This document shows, piece by piece, positions 15,194-23,687 of a DNA stretch of 64,000 nucleotides. Origin of the DNA: an uncultured Collinsella sp. (lineage in GTDB: Bacteria > Actinomycetota > Coriobacteriia > Coriobacteriales > Coriobacteriaceae); contig CAAENO010000218.1 of NCBI GenBank assembly GCA_900757385.1, forward strand, positions 21,183 to 85,182, read 5' to 3'. A program made the translations under genes and the position numbers. The notes under the pieces are model-generated. The model did no database searches, was not told the DNA's origin, and saw only the letters and a list, made by a program, of their open reading frames with translations. Position 1 is the stretch's first letter. Each line of letters opens with the position of its first letter.

Positions 15194-16228
15194 ATGCAAC
15201 TGGCAAATATCGTACGCGAGCGCTGGAAAGGCGTCTTGTTCTGCCTGATCATCGCCATTCCCGCGACGTTGCTCGGCAAACAGGTTGAGGTGGTCGGCGG
15301 GCCGGTGTTTGCCATCCTCTTTGGCATGGTCCTGGCGCTCGTCTTTCCCAAGAATCGTCGCGAACAGCTCGCCGCCGGCGTTACCTATACGTCCAAAAAA
15401 GTCTTGCAGTACGCGGTTATCCTGCTTGGCTTTGGCATGAACCTCTCCCAGATTCTGTCCAAGGGCGCCCAGTCGCTGCCGATTATCGTGGCGACAATCT
15501 CGACCTCGCTTGTCATCGCCTTTGTGCTCTGCCGCGTTATGAACGTGCCGGGTAAGATCGCGACGCTTGTGGGTGTGGGTTCGTCGATTTGCGGCGGTTC
15601 TGCCATCGCCGCGACCGCACCCGTCATCGATGCCGACGATCGCGAGATTGCCCAGGCCATTTCGGTCATCTTCCTGTTTAACGTTATCGCGGCGCTCGTG
15701 TTTCCAACGCTCGGCGGCATGCTCGGGCTGACCAACGAGGGCTTTGGCCTGTTTGCCGGCACCGCCATCAACGATACCTCGTCCGTAACGGCTGCGGCGA
15801 GCGCCTGGGACAGCATGCATCCCGGCGCCAATGTGCTCGAGAGCGCCACGGTGGTCAAGCTCACCAGGACGCTGGCCATCATTCCCATCACGCTGGCGCT
15901 TGCTTGCTGGCAGATGCATCTGGCGCGCAAGGCCGGCGGCGACGCCAAAAGCACGTTCTCGCTTAAACGCGCGTTTCCCATGTTTGTGCTGTTCTTTGTG
16001 CTGGCGAGCGTAATCACCACGGTGCTTCAGCTTCCCGCGTCCATTACGGCGCCCATCAAGGAGCTTTCGAAGTTCTTTATCGTGATGGCCATGGCGGCTA
16101 TTGGCTTTAATACCGATATCGTCGAGCTGGTCAAAAAGGGCGGTAAGCCCATCGCATTGGGCTTTTGCTGCTGGATTGGCATTGCGTGCATGAGTTTGGG
16201 AATGCAGCACGTGCTGGGAATCTGGTAG
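15194..16228 (+). CDS. yeiH: YeiH/UPF0324-family putative anion exporter
   Basis: This 344-residue polytopic membrane protein has about ten hydrophobic segments. The family signature GVGSSICGGSAIAATAPVI is present, as is GTAINDTSSVTAAA. Members are annotated as putative sulfate exporters on limited evidence. The start follows AAGAAGGAATCCCAT. It is divergent from a GntR regulator and followed by an atypical Fis-type regulator gene, either of which may control it. An identical copy lies at 26591-27625. Confidence 0.88.
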   Translation: MQLANIVRERWKGVLFCLIIAIPATLLGKQVEVVGGPVFAILFGMVLALVFPKNRREQLAAGVTYTSKKVLQYAVILLGFGMNLSQILSKGAQSLPIIVATISTSLVIAFVLCRVMNVPGKIATLVGVGSSICGGSAIAATAPVIDADDREIAQAISVIFLFNVIAALVFPTLGGMLGLTNEGFGLFAGTAINDTSSVTAAASAWDSMHPGANVLESATVVKLTRTLAIIPITLALACWQMHLARKAGGDAKSTFSLKRAFPMFVLFFVLASVITTVLQLPASITAPIKELSKFFIVMAMAAIGFNTDIVELVKKGGKPIALGFCCWIGIACMSLGMQHVLGIW

Positions 16229-16280
16229 AGAAGTAGCTTATTTGCGTGCTGCATGCTGGTGAGCGCATGCCTGCGGTGGA

Positions 16281-16344
16281 GCGATAGGAGCTCTTGCGGG
16301 TATGGCTTGTCCGCAGGTTTATAGGTCCCGAAGAGCTCTTATCG
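16281..16344. repeat. Imperfect long hairpin between yeiH and the Fis-type regulator
   Basis: GCGATAGGAGCTCTT (from 16281) pairs, with one mismatch, with AAGAGCTCTTATCGC (to 16344). A second stem, GCCCCGC/GCGGGGC, follows at once. Probably the end of yeiH. The mirror is at 26475-26538. Confidence 0.6.
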
Positions 16345-16493
16345 CCCCGCCAGGATGGCGATGCGGGGCAACTCATATACTCGCAGGACGGCGGCCTCTG
16401 CCCTATAGTGTTTGGTGAGCAATATCGTTCAATTTTGAAACACTCGCCCGCGCGGCCGTCGGTGGCGGCGTGGCGTCGAGGACGGGACGCAAT

Positions 16494-17711
16494 ATGAACA
16501 GTGACGCCAAGCTACAAATCTTGATCGAGGCCTTGGCTGCTGCCGGGGCCTCGGCGTTGGCAATCGATGGGCATGGACACGTGGCGATTTCGACCATGGA
16601 TGATGTCGCGCTCGAGCAAGATGTCGCGGCATTTGTCGCCGAGCGCCTGGGGCGCGTGGGCAACGGCACGCGCCTGGTGATGGGGCATGCGGGAGGGCGC
16701 TTGAGCCTCACGGTGCGTCCGGTCGCCAAGGAAGACGGCGCGCTTTGGGTGGTCGTGATCCGCGAGGTGCGCGGTGTGGCGGCACACGCGGGCATTGAGT
16801 GGCTTAACGCAGATGAGGTCGAGGCGCGCTACGAGGCAAGCGCGTACGGCATTGTCGAGGGTGCCGCTGCGGTCTCTGGCCCCGTCTGCGAAAGCTATGC
16901 CCGCGGCGTGCCCCTCATGTTGGAGGGCGAGCTGGGTGCCGGCCAGGCAGAGATTGCAAAACGCCTCTATCTGGATGGGCCTTATGCTGACGAACCCTTT
17001 GTGTCCGTGGCACTTGACGAGCTCACAGATCGCGGCTGGCGCCATCTGCTCAAAAGCTCGGAATCGCCGCTGTTCCAGGCAGGGCTGACCCTTTGTATTG
17101 GCGGCTGGCATGCACTTTCGCCGCAGCGTCTGCGCGAGCTTGTCTCTACGATGACCGACACGGCGCTGGCCGCGCGTTGCCATGTGGTTCTGACGGCAAA
17201 CGATATGCCGGGCGGTGGCGAAAGCGAACAGGCCGCTTTTGTAACCGAGCGCTTGGCGTGCGCAGTGAGTGTGGCGCCTGCGATTGCCGAGCAGGGTGGC
17301 GCATCGAAAAAGGTCGCGCAGTATTTGTCGTATCTGTCAGATGTCTTTGGAACTGCCGCTCCGAGTATGTCTGAGGAGGCTGCCTCGACACTCAACGGCT
17401 ATCGCTGGCCACGTAACTATCTGCAGCTTCGCGAGGTCTCGGAACGACTCTATATATTAGTAGGGCCGGGTGTGGCGGAGCGCACGGTGGCGGAGGAGGT
17501 GCTCGCCCAGGAAGACGTCATCAAAACCGCAACCTTTGGCACTCCGACGCTCGACAGCGACCTGTATATCCTGCGTCCACTGACCGATACCGAACGCGAC
17601 ATCGCGCGGCTGGTCGTAGGCTACCTTCAGGGCAACCGGACCCGCGCTGCCGAGGTGCTGGGAATAAGCCGCACGACCCTGTGGCGCTTGCTGAAGGACG
17701 ACGACCGCTGA
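16494..17711 (+). CDS. Degenerate enhancer-binding-protein-like regulator with Fis helix-turn-helix
   Basis: This 405-residue protein ends with a clear Fis-type HTH (GNRTRAAEVLGISRTTLWRLL). The middle resembles the AAA+ core of sigma-54 activators, but the P-loop is degenerate: GELGAGQ (145-151) lacks the catalytic lysine, and no GAFTGA loop that contacts sigma-54 is visible. Residues such as YRWPRNYLQLREV match the usual W-P-G-N-V-R-E-L segment. It is therefore unlikely to remodel sigma-54 and may act as an ordinary DNA-binding regulator. ATG 16494 is preferred over 16470. The gene follows yeiH. An identical copy lies at 25108-26325. Confidence 0.75.
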   Translation: MNSDAKLQILIEALAAAGASALAIDGHGHVAISTMDDVALEQDVAAFVAERLGRVGNGTRLVMGHAGGRLSLTVRPVAKEDGALWVVVIREVRGVAAHAGIEWLNADEVEARYEASAYGIVEGAAAVSGPVCESYARGVPLMLEGELGAGQAEIAKRLYLDGPYADEPFVSVALDELTDRGWRHLLKSSESPLFQAGLTLCIGGWHALSPQRLRELVSTMTDTALAARCHVVLTANDMPGGGESEQAAFVTERLACAVSVAPAIAEQGGASKKVAQYLSYLSDVFGTAAPSMSEEAASTLNGYRWPRNYLQLREVSERLYILVGPGVAERTVAEEVLAQEDVIKTATFGTPTLDSDLYILRPLTDTERDIARLVVGYLQGNRTRAAEVLGISRTTLWRLLKDDDR

Positions 17712-17795
17712 GCGAGGCGCTCGTGACCGCATGCAGCGCGTGTGCTACAGTCCAAAGCGGTAATGTTTCGATTGCGTTACGGCGTGCGGGGGTGT

Positions 17796-18371
17796 ATGAC
17801 GGAGACTTCAAAACCAAATCGGGCTCGAAAGCCCACGGCGCCGATCAACCGCCGCACGACTTCGCGGACGTGGGGCAAAAGCGCCTCAGGCTTCGATGGC
17901 TCGTTCAAACGCACTAGATATGGCTATCCTTCGGCAAGCGCTCGCTTGGCCATGCAGGCCGAATCGTCGCTGTGGGGCCGTAAGCGTGTGGTGGGGTCAA
18001 AGCTCAAGCACGACGGAACGCTCGGCTACATTAGCCGTGGCGCTGCTCGCCGTAGCGGCCTCAATCCCGCAGGCTGGCATCGTTATGTGCCGATCGTGGT
18101 CATTGCCGCGATAATCGCCATCGCGCTCGCGGCACTTGGTTACGCCGGCGGCGGGGCCGACCTGAGTGCGATGTTCGGGTCTGCTGAGCTCGCGCATGCC
18201 GGCACGGAGCTTGTCGAGGGCGCTCAGGCCCAGACGGGCGTGGCGCCTCAGCGCGGCGTTGTTGCCGCTGCCGCAACGATCGCCGATGCCCAAAAGGGCG
18301 AGGATGAACAAGGCAGCGAAGCCGAAGCGACCCAGACGAACGAAATGACGACAACCCCATCGGCAAGATAA
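17796..18371 (+). CDS. Hypothetical single-pass membrane protein
   Basis: This 191-residue protein has a basic N-terminal half rich in Arg, Lys and Ser, one strong transmembrane segment (about residues 90-112, PIVVIAAIIAIALAALGYAG) and a low-complexity Ala/Glu/Thr-rich C-terminal tail. ATG 17796 follows GGGGGTGT; an in-frame start at 17742 is possible. I do not recognise the family. The topology suggests a cytoplasmic basic domain and an exported tail. An identical copy lies at 24448-25023. Confidence 0.6.
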   Translation: MTETSKPNRARKPTAPINRRTTSRTWGKSASGFDGSFKRTRYGYPSASARLAMQAESSLWGRKRVVGSKLKHDGTLGYISRGAARRSGLNPAGWHRYVPIVVIAAIIAIALAALGYAGGGADLSAMFGSAELAHAGTELVEGAQAQTGVAPQRGVVAAAATIADAQKGEDEQGSEAEATQTNEMTTTPSAR

Positions 18372-18501
18372 GTTGCGAGTGGGGTGGCTAATTTGGGACG
18401 GGCTTTTTAGCTGCCCAAGTGTCGAATGCCAACAACGGTTCATTCGATGTCAGTCGCCAACAGCGAGCGGGCCGCATTTGTGCCAAGGTGACGTGAAATG
18501 A

Positions 18502-18530
18502 GAGGGCGCTGACCTTTTGGTCGCGCCCTC
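18502..18530. terminator. Hairpin GAGGGCGC/GCGCCCTC
   Basis: An eight-base stem (18502-18509 with 18523-18530) extended by GACC-TTTT-GGTC inside. It lies between the convergent membrane-protein and nitroreductase genes. The mirror is at 24289-24317. Confidence 0.6.
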
Positions 18531-18581
18531 GAAATTGAACGTCAGATTGGCGTGAATGCGGCTCGCGCAGCGTCAGCGGGG

Positions 18582-18603
18582 CCGCCGTTCGTTAGAACGG
18601 CGG
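18582..18603 (-). terminator. Terminator-like hairpin after the nitroreductase gene
   Basis: CCGCCGTTC (18582-18590) pairs with GAACGGCGG (18595-18603) across GTTA, seven bases from the nitroreductase stop. The mirror is at 24216-24237. Confidence 0.6.
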
Positions 18604-18609
18604 AACTAA

Positions 18610-19131
18610 TTACCTGACGTGCACGACGTTGTCGCGGCGGGGTTTGGCCTGGGGAAGCACGTCTTCGGCATAGCCCAGAATACAGTTGCCCACACCGCGC
18701 AGGCTTCCGTCGGCGGGCAGACCCCACTTGGCCAGCAGTTCCAATCCCTCGGGTGAGTCAAAGACCTCGTGCGCGCGGTGGATCCAACACGAATCGACGC
18801 CCAGCGCATAGGCTGCGTTGAGCAGGTTGCCCATGGCGAGTGAGCCGTCTTCCAGGTGCGTGGGCACGCTGCGGTCGACGAGTACCACCACAACGGTCTT
18901 GGCGCCGTAGAAGGGATCTCCCTCGCTACCCATAGCCTGGGCGTTGAGCTGCGAGAGGCGCTCGACGGTTGCGGGGTCGGTGACGGCGACGAACGTGACC
19001 GGCTGGCGTCCCATGCCGCTCGGCGCATACTGACCGGCTTCGATAATGCGTGCGAGCTTCTCGGCCTCGACAGGGCGATCGCTGTATTTGCGGCAGCTGC
19101 GGCGATGGATGAGCGCCTCGATGGTCCCCAT
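18610..19131 (-). CDS. Nitroreductase-family FMN oxidoreductase
   Basis: This 173-residue protein has the nitroreductase fold signature: an IHRRSCRKYSDRPVE opening with the FMN-binding arginines, QYAPSGMGRQPVTFV around residue 35, and the late glycine motif GNCILGYAED. The start at 19131 has an excellent AGGAGGACAC site. Such flavoproteins reduce nitro compounds, quinones or flavins with NAD(P)H, and the physiological substrate is not predictable. An identical copy lies at 23688-24209. Confidence 0.88.
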   Translation of the reverse strand: MGTIEALIHRRSCRKYSDRPVEAEKLARIIEAGQYAPSGMGRQPVTFVAVTDPATVERLSQLNAQAMGSEGDPFYGAKTVVVVLVDRSVPTHLEDGSLAMGNLLNAAYALGVDSCWIHRAHEVFDSPEGLELLAKWGLPADGSLRGVGNCILGYAEDVLPQAKPRRDNVVHVR

Positions 19132-19421
19132 GTGTCCTCCTGACGTTGGTTGCGATGCCTCGTTCTTACCCGCCGAACCAAAACCGTAATCGCGCCGTCG
19201 GCCCCAAAAAATGCAAGCGACCGAGTGGAAAAGTTGGTTTGCATAAAACTTCAGCCAGAATGTGACAAACCGGTGGGATGATTAAACGTTTTATCCCGTC
19301 TACCCTGCGGTTTTTACCATTTGCCTAAATGATGCGCGCATAAGCCCTGATAAAGGTTTTACTAAAGGAGTACCAACGTTTATCAACGCGCCATGGTGGC
19401 GCCGGGCCAGGAGGTAACATC

Positions 19422-19712
19422 ATGTTCCAGGCTGGAGATGTCGTCGAGACCGACTTCGAAGGATTTCTGAAGCTGTTGCGTTCCAAGACGCGCGCTTTCG
19501 TGTCGATCAACGATCACGAGTACTACATTACGCACACCGATGGCTATTGGCGTGTTCAGGATTGCGAGGCCCTCAACGATAAGGGCCACTTTACTGACTG
19601 CTCCGAGCTGGTCAACACGGTCTGCGAGGTCGTCGAGCTGCCTTGGATCTGCGGCAAGAGCCTGCACGACAGCTTCTCGGGCGCCACGGTCTACGAGGCC
19701 GTCGCTGCTTAA
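19422..19712 (+). CDS. Conserved-looking 96-residue protein of unknown function
   Basis: A strong ribosome site (CCAGGAGGTAACATC) precedes ATG 19422, and a strong terminator follows the stop, so this is a real single-gene unit. The protein is acidic and soluble, with no signal or transmembrane segment. It contains aromatic-rich strands (EYYITHTDGYWRVQD) and three cysteines in its C-terminal half, plus a C-terminal alanine end. I do not recognise a family. An identical copy lies at 23107-23397. Confidence 0.75.
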   Translation: MFQAGDVVETDFEGFLKLLRSKTRAFVSINDHEYYITHTDGYWRVQDCEALNDKGHFTDCSELVNTVCEVVELPWICGKSLHDSFSGATVYEAVAA

Positions 19713-19737
19713 CAGCCAACAATCGATATTCTCTCGC

Positions 19738-19770
19738 AACCGCCGGCGCCGCCCCGCGCCGGCGGTTTTT
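19738..19770 (+). terminator. Rho-independent terminator of the 96-residue gene
   Basis: AACCGCCGGCGC (19738-19749) pairs with the complement ending in GGCGGTTTTT, with a six-base loop. The mirror is at 23049-23081. Confidence 0.85.
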
Positions 19771-19813
19771 CTTGTCGATATGTTGTATAGGTCACACGTC
19801 TTGCACGGCGCCC

Positions 19814-19854
19814 TTGACGATAGTCAAAACTCGGAGGTTGATTTTCAATCTCAA
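19814..19854 (+). promoter_or_regulatory. Candidate iron-box/promoter with no gene behind it
   Basis: TTGATTTTCAATCTCAA (19838-19854) matches 13 of 17 positions of the Fur-type pattern TTGATAATCATTATCAA, and TTGAC-GATA-GTCAA lies at 19814-19827. The region faces right, where the IS30 element now stands, so its former target gene is not visible. The mirror is at 22965-23005. Confidence 0.35.
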
Positions 19855-20015
19855 CGCAACAGCCTGAACGGGCCCCGCGTTTCCGCAGCTAGCGCAACGC
19901 GGGAATAGCTCCCGGCACCTGGCCGTCGCACCGTTTCCGCAGGTGGAGAGGCTATGGAGGCCGGTGCCCCCATGCCGCCGCCGCATGCTCCGCCAGCCCG
20001 CCGCGCAGCCGTTCC

Positions 20016-21409
20016 GGACTCAGCGCAACGGGCCTTCCGGCCCATGTCCCGGCCCGCCGCCTATCCCGCCAGCGGCCCCTCGCCCCTCGCGGCCCTGGCC
20101 CTGTCGATGCAGCCGGGCGTGAGGTCGAGCTCGCCGGGCGCCAGCTCCTCTATCCCGAACGCGTCCATGAGGGCGGAGGCGTCCTCCCCGAGGGCCATCC
20201 GCAGCACGCGCGCCGGCGTCAGGAACCCGAGCGCCCCCCTCGGCTCGGAGTTCACCTGCGACATGAGCAGCGCGCAGTCCGCCGCCTCCAGCCGGTCGAA
20301 CCTGGCCCCGGCGCCCTTGGGCAGCAGCTTCCTGATCTCCACGTGGTTCTTCTCGCACGCGCCCTTCTGCTGGCTCTGCCGGGGGTCGCAGTAGAAGAGC
20401 CTGGTCTCGCCGTCCCGCTCGCCGATCAGCGCCGCGATGGCGCCCTCGTCGGCGAACTCGCTCCCGTTGTCGGCGAGCACGGCGCCGAAGGCGCGCCTCG
20501 CGCCGTCCTCGCCGAGGACCCCGCGCAGGGAGGAGAGCGCCGCCAGGACCGAGGCGCACGTGCCGTCCGGCAGCGGCAGGGCCAGCTGGAAGCGGCTCGG
20601 GCGGTGCAGGAGCGTGAGGAGCCTGGCGGAGTCGCCCCTGGCGCCCTCGACGGTGTCCATCTCCCAGGCCGCGGCGCAGGCGTCCTCGCCGAGCGCGAGG
20701 AACGACGCGTGCGACCTGCGCGCCGAGTGGGACGTCGCCCTCCCCGGGGCCCGGCGCGACCTCGGCCTGTAGCCGACCTTGCGCCTGAGCTCCATGTTCG
20801 TCATGCCGTCGTAGCCGGCGTCCACCCACCTGTAGACGGTGGAGGCGCTGAGCCCGGGGGTCGCCGCCGCTATCTGCTGCGGGGAGAGCCCGCGCGCGAG
20901 CCCGTCCCTGATGGCCGCGAGCTTGGCGGCGGCGCCCTCCTCGGTCTCGTCGATCCCGGACCTGCTCGCCGACAGCTCGGCGTCGGCCGCCTCCTGCGCC
21001 CTCCTTGCGCTGTAGAACACCCTGGGCCTCCTCGAGCAGCCGTAGCCCCTCCTGTGCGAGCAGCCGTTGCAGCACCTCGGCCACGCGGAGAGCCTGGGGC
21101 AGGCCCCCGAGAGGTCCGCGGGCGCGGGCTCGCCGTAGCGCGAGCGCGGCGCGGTGACGTAGCGGTGCGCCGCAACCTCCCTGGTCACGGTCGAGGGCGA
21201 CCTGCCGAGCTCCGCGGCGATCTCGCGGGCGCTGCGGTTGCGGTCGAGCATCCTCTCGACCGTGTTCCTCTCGTGCCTCGTGAGCCTCCCGTACGACCTT
21301 CCGGACGGCTTGGGTCTGGACATGCCGGCCTCCCTCCATCGCGGGCCGGGGGATTCCGGCCCCTCTGGGGTTGCCTACCCGGATTCGCGCCTCAGGACTC
21401 AGCGCAACG
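20016..21409 (-). mobile_element. IS30-family insertion element, left-arm copy
   Basis: The element spans the transposase gene plus short flanks. The same 15 bases GGACTCAGCGCAACG occur at 20016-20030 and at 21395-21409, 1379 bases apart and in direct orientation. I could not find matching terminal inverted repeats, so the exact ends are uncertain and the direct repeats may be target duplications or part of the target. The right boundary coincides with the palindrome apex. Confidence 0.7.
20061..21323 (-). CDS. IS30-family transposase
   Basis: This 420-residue protein has an N-terminal helix-turn-helix (RLTRHERNTVERML to SPSTVTREV, residues 13-50), a cysteine cluster (CCNGCSHRRGYGC, residues 84-96), a second HTH-like stretch (LSPQQIAAATPGLSASTVYRW) and a DDE integrase core with Asp223 (WEMDTVEG), Asp285 (LADNGSEF) and Glu324 (KGACEKNH) before the IS30 hallmark RKLLPKG. 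It is full length with no frameshift, so probably active. Its G+C content is visibly higher than that of the neighbouring genes. An identical copy lies at 21496-22758. Confidence 0.95.
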   Translation of the reverse strand: MSRPKPSGRSYGRLTRHERNTVERMLDRNRSAREIAAELGRSPSTVTREVAAHRYVTAPRSRYGEPAPADLSGACPRLSAWPRCCNGCSHRRGYGCSRRPRVFYSARRAQEAADAELSASRSGIDETEEGAAAKLAAIRDGLARGLSPQQIAAATPGLSASTVYRWVDAGYDGMTNMELRRKVGYRPRSRRAPGRATSHSARRSHASFLALGEDACAAAWEMDTVEGARGDSARLLTLLHRPSRFQLALPLPDGTCASVLAALSSLRGVLGEDGARRAFGAVLADNGSEFADEGAIAALIGERDGETRLFYCDPRQSQQKGACEKNHVEIRKLLPKGAGARFDRLEAADCALLMSQVNSEPRGALGFLTPARVLRMALGEDASALMDAFGIEELAPGELDLTPGCIDRARAARGEGPLAG

Positions 21410-22803
21410 CGTTGCGCTGAGTCCTGAGGCGCGAATCCGGGTAGGCAACCCCAGAGGGGCCGGAATCCCCCGGCCCGCGATGGAGGGAGGCCGGCATGTC
21501 CAGACCCAAGCCGTCCGGAAGGTCGTACGGGAGGCTCACGAGGCACGAGAGGAACACGGTCGAGAGGATGCTCGACCGCAACCGCAGCGCCCGCGAGATC
21601 GCCGCGGAGCTCGGCAGGTCGCCCTCGACCGTGACCAGGGAGGTTGCGGCGCACCGCTACGTCACCGCGCCGCGCTCGCGCTACGGCGAGCCCGCGCCCG
21701 CGGACCTCTCGGGGGCCTGCCCCAGGCTCTCCGCGTGGCCGAGGTGCTGCAACGGCTGCTCGCACAGGAGGGGCTACGGCTGCTCGAGGAGGCCCAGGGT
21801 GTTCTACAGCGCAAGGAGGGCGCAGGAGGCGGCCGACGCCGAGCTGTCGGCGAGCAGGTCCGGGATCGACGAGACCGAGGAGGGCGCCGCCGCCAAGCTC
21901 GCGGCCATCAGGGACGGGCTCGCGCGCGGGCTCTCCCCGCAGCAGATAGCGGCGGCGACCCCCGGGCTCAGCGCCTCCACCGTCTACAGGTGGGTGGACG
22001 CCGGCTACGACGGCATGACGAACATGGAGCTCAGGCGCAAGGTCGGCTACAGGCCGAGGTCGCGCCGGGCCCCGGGGAGGGCGACGTCCCACTCGGCGCG
22101 CAGGTCGCACGCGTCGTTCCTCGCGCTCGGCGAGGACGCCTGCGCCGCGGCCTGGGAGATGGACACCGTCGAGGGCGCCAGGGGCGACTCCGCCAGGCTC
22201 CTCACGCTCCTGCACCGCCCGAGCCGCTTCCAGCTGGCCCTGCCGCTGCCGGACGGCACGTGCGCCTCGGTCCTGGCGGCGCTCTCCTCCCTGCGCGGGG
22301 TCCTCGGCGAGGACGGCGCGAGGCGCGCCTTCGGCGCCGTGCTCGCCGACAACGGGAGCGAGTTCGCCGACGAGGGCGCCATCGCGGCGCTGATCGGCGA
22401 GCGGGACGGCGAGACCAGGCTCTTCTACTGCGACCCCCGGCAGAGCCAGCAGAAGGGCGCGTGCGAGAAGAACCACGTGGAGATCAGGAAGCTGCTGCCC
22501 AAGGGCGCCGGGGCCAGGTTCGACCGGCTGGAGGCGGCGGACTGCGCGCTGCTCATGTCGCAGGTGAACTCCGAGCCGAGGGGGGCGCTCGGGTTCCTGA
22601 CGCCGGCGCGCGTGCTGCGGATGGCCCTCGGGGAGGACGCCTCCGCCCTCATGGACGCGTTCGGGATAGAGGAGCTGGCGCCCGGCGAGCTCGACCTCAC
22701 GCCCGGCTGCATCGACAGGGCCAGGGCCGCGAGGGGCGAGGGGCCGCTGGCGGGATAGGCGGCGGGCCGGGACATGGGCCGGAAGGCCCGTTGCGCTGAG
22801 TCC
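21410..22803 (+). mobile_element. IS30-family insertion element, right-arm mirror copy
   Basis: Exact reverse complement of 20016-21409, so the two elements are head to head with their transposase 5' ends facing the apex. An IS30 dimer intermediate would normally be head to tail with a short spacer, which does not fit this arrangement. Confidence 0.7.
21496..22758 (+). CDS. IS30-family transposase (mirror copy)
   Basis: Identical to the transposase at 20061-21323. It starts 86 bases from the apex, and both copies would be expressed outward from the shared 172-base centre. Confidence 0.95.
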   Translation: MSRPKPSGRSYGRLTRHERNTVERMLDRNRSAREIAAELGRSPSTVTREVAAHRYVTAPRSRYGEPAPADLSGACPRLSAWPRCCNGCSHRRGYGCSRRPRVFYSARRAQEAADAELSASRSGIDETEEGAAAKLAAIRDGLARGLSPQQIAAATPGLSASTVYRWVDAGYDGMTNMELRRKVGYRPRSRRAPGRATSHSARRSHASFLALGEDACAAAWEMDTVEGARGDSARLLTLLHRPSRFQLALPLPDGTCASVLAALSSLRGVLGEDGARRAFGAVLADNGSEFADEGAIAALIGERDGETRLFYCDPRQSQQKGACEKNHVEIRKLLPKGAGARFDRLEAADCALLMSQVNSEPRGALGFLTPARVLRMALGEDASALMDAFGIEELAPGELDLTPGCIDRARAARGEGPLAG

Positions 22804-22964
22804 GGAACGGCTGCGCGGCGGGCTGGCGGAGCATGCGGCGGCGGCATGGGGGCACCGGCCTCCATAGCCTCTCCACCTGCGGAAACGGTGCGACGGCCAG
22901 GTGCCGGGAGCTATTCCCGCGTTGCGCTAGCTGCGGAAACGCGGGGCCCGTTCAGGCTGTTGCG

Positions 22965-23005
22965 TTGAGATTGAAAATCAACCTCCGAGTTTTGACTATC
23001 GTCAA
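22965..23005 (-). promoter_or_regulatory. Candidate iron-box/promoter (mirror copy)
   Basis: Mirror of 19814-19854. Here too it faces the IS30 element. Confidence 0.35.
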
Positions 23006-23048
23006 GGGCGCCGTGCAAGACGTGTGACCTATACAACATATCGACAAG

Positions 23049-23081
23049 AAAAACCGCCGGCGCGGGGCGGCGCCGGCGGTT
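23049..23081 (-). terminator. Terminator of the 96-residue gene (mirror copy)
   Basis: Mirror of 19738-19770. Confidence 0.85.
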
Positions 23082-23106
23082 GCGAGAGAATATCGATTGT
23101 TGGCTG

Positions 23107-23397
23107 TTAAGCAGCGACGGCCTCGTAGACCGTGGCGCCCGAGAAGCTGTCGTGCAGGCTCTTGCCGCAGATCCAAGGCAGCTCGACGACCTCGCAGACC
23201 GTGTTGACCAGCTCGGAGCAGTCAGTAAAGTGGCCCTTATCGTTGAGGGCCTCGCAATCCTGAACACGCCAATAGCCATCGGTGTGCGTAATGTAGTACT
23301 CGTGATCGTTGATCGACACGAAAGCGCGCGTCTTGGAACGCAACAGCTTCAGAAATCCTTCGAAGTCGGTCTCGACGACATCTCCAGCCTGGAACAT
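23107..23397 (-). CDS. 96-residue protein of unknown function (mirror copy)
   Basis: Identical to 19422-19712, including its ribosome site and terminator. Confidence 0.75.
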   Translation of the reverse strand: MFQAGDVVETDFEGFLKLLRSKTRAFVSINDHEYYITHTDGYWRVQDCEALNDKGHFTDCSELVNTVCEVVELPWICGKSLHDSFSGATVYEAVAA

Positions 23398-23687
23398 GAT
23401 GTTACCTCCTGGCCCGGCGCCACCATGGCGCGTTGATAAACGTTGGTACTCCTTTAGTAAAACCTTTATCAGGGCTTATGCGCGCATCATTTAGGCAAAT
23501 GGTAAAAACCGCAGGGTAGACGGGATAAAACGTTTAATCATCCCACCGGTTTGTCACATTCTGGCTGAAGTTTTATGCAAACCAACTTTTCCACTCGGTC
23601 GCTTGCATTTTTTGGGGCCGACGGCGCGATTACGGTTTTGGTTCGGCGGGTAAGAACGAGGCATCGCAACCAACGTCAGGAGGACAC

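Noticed and set aside
20020..22799. Two overlapping 818-codon open frames spanning the palindrome apex on both strands
   Set aside because: They are antisense frames to the two transposase genes, kept open by high G+C content and joined only because the sequence mirrors itself. No ribosome site or family match, and the composition is Arg/Gly/Ala noise.
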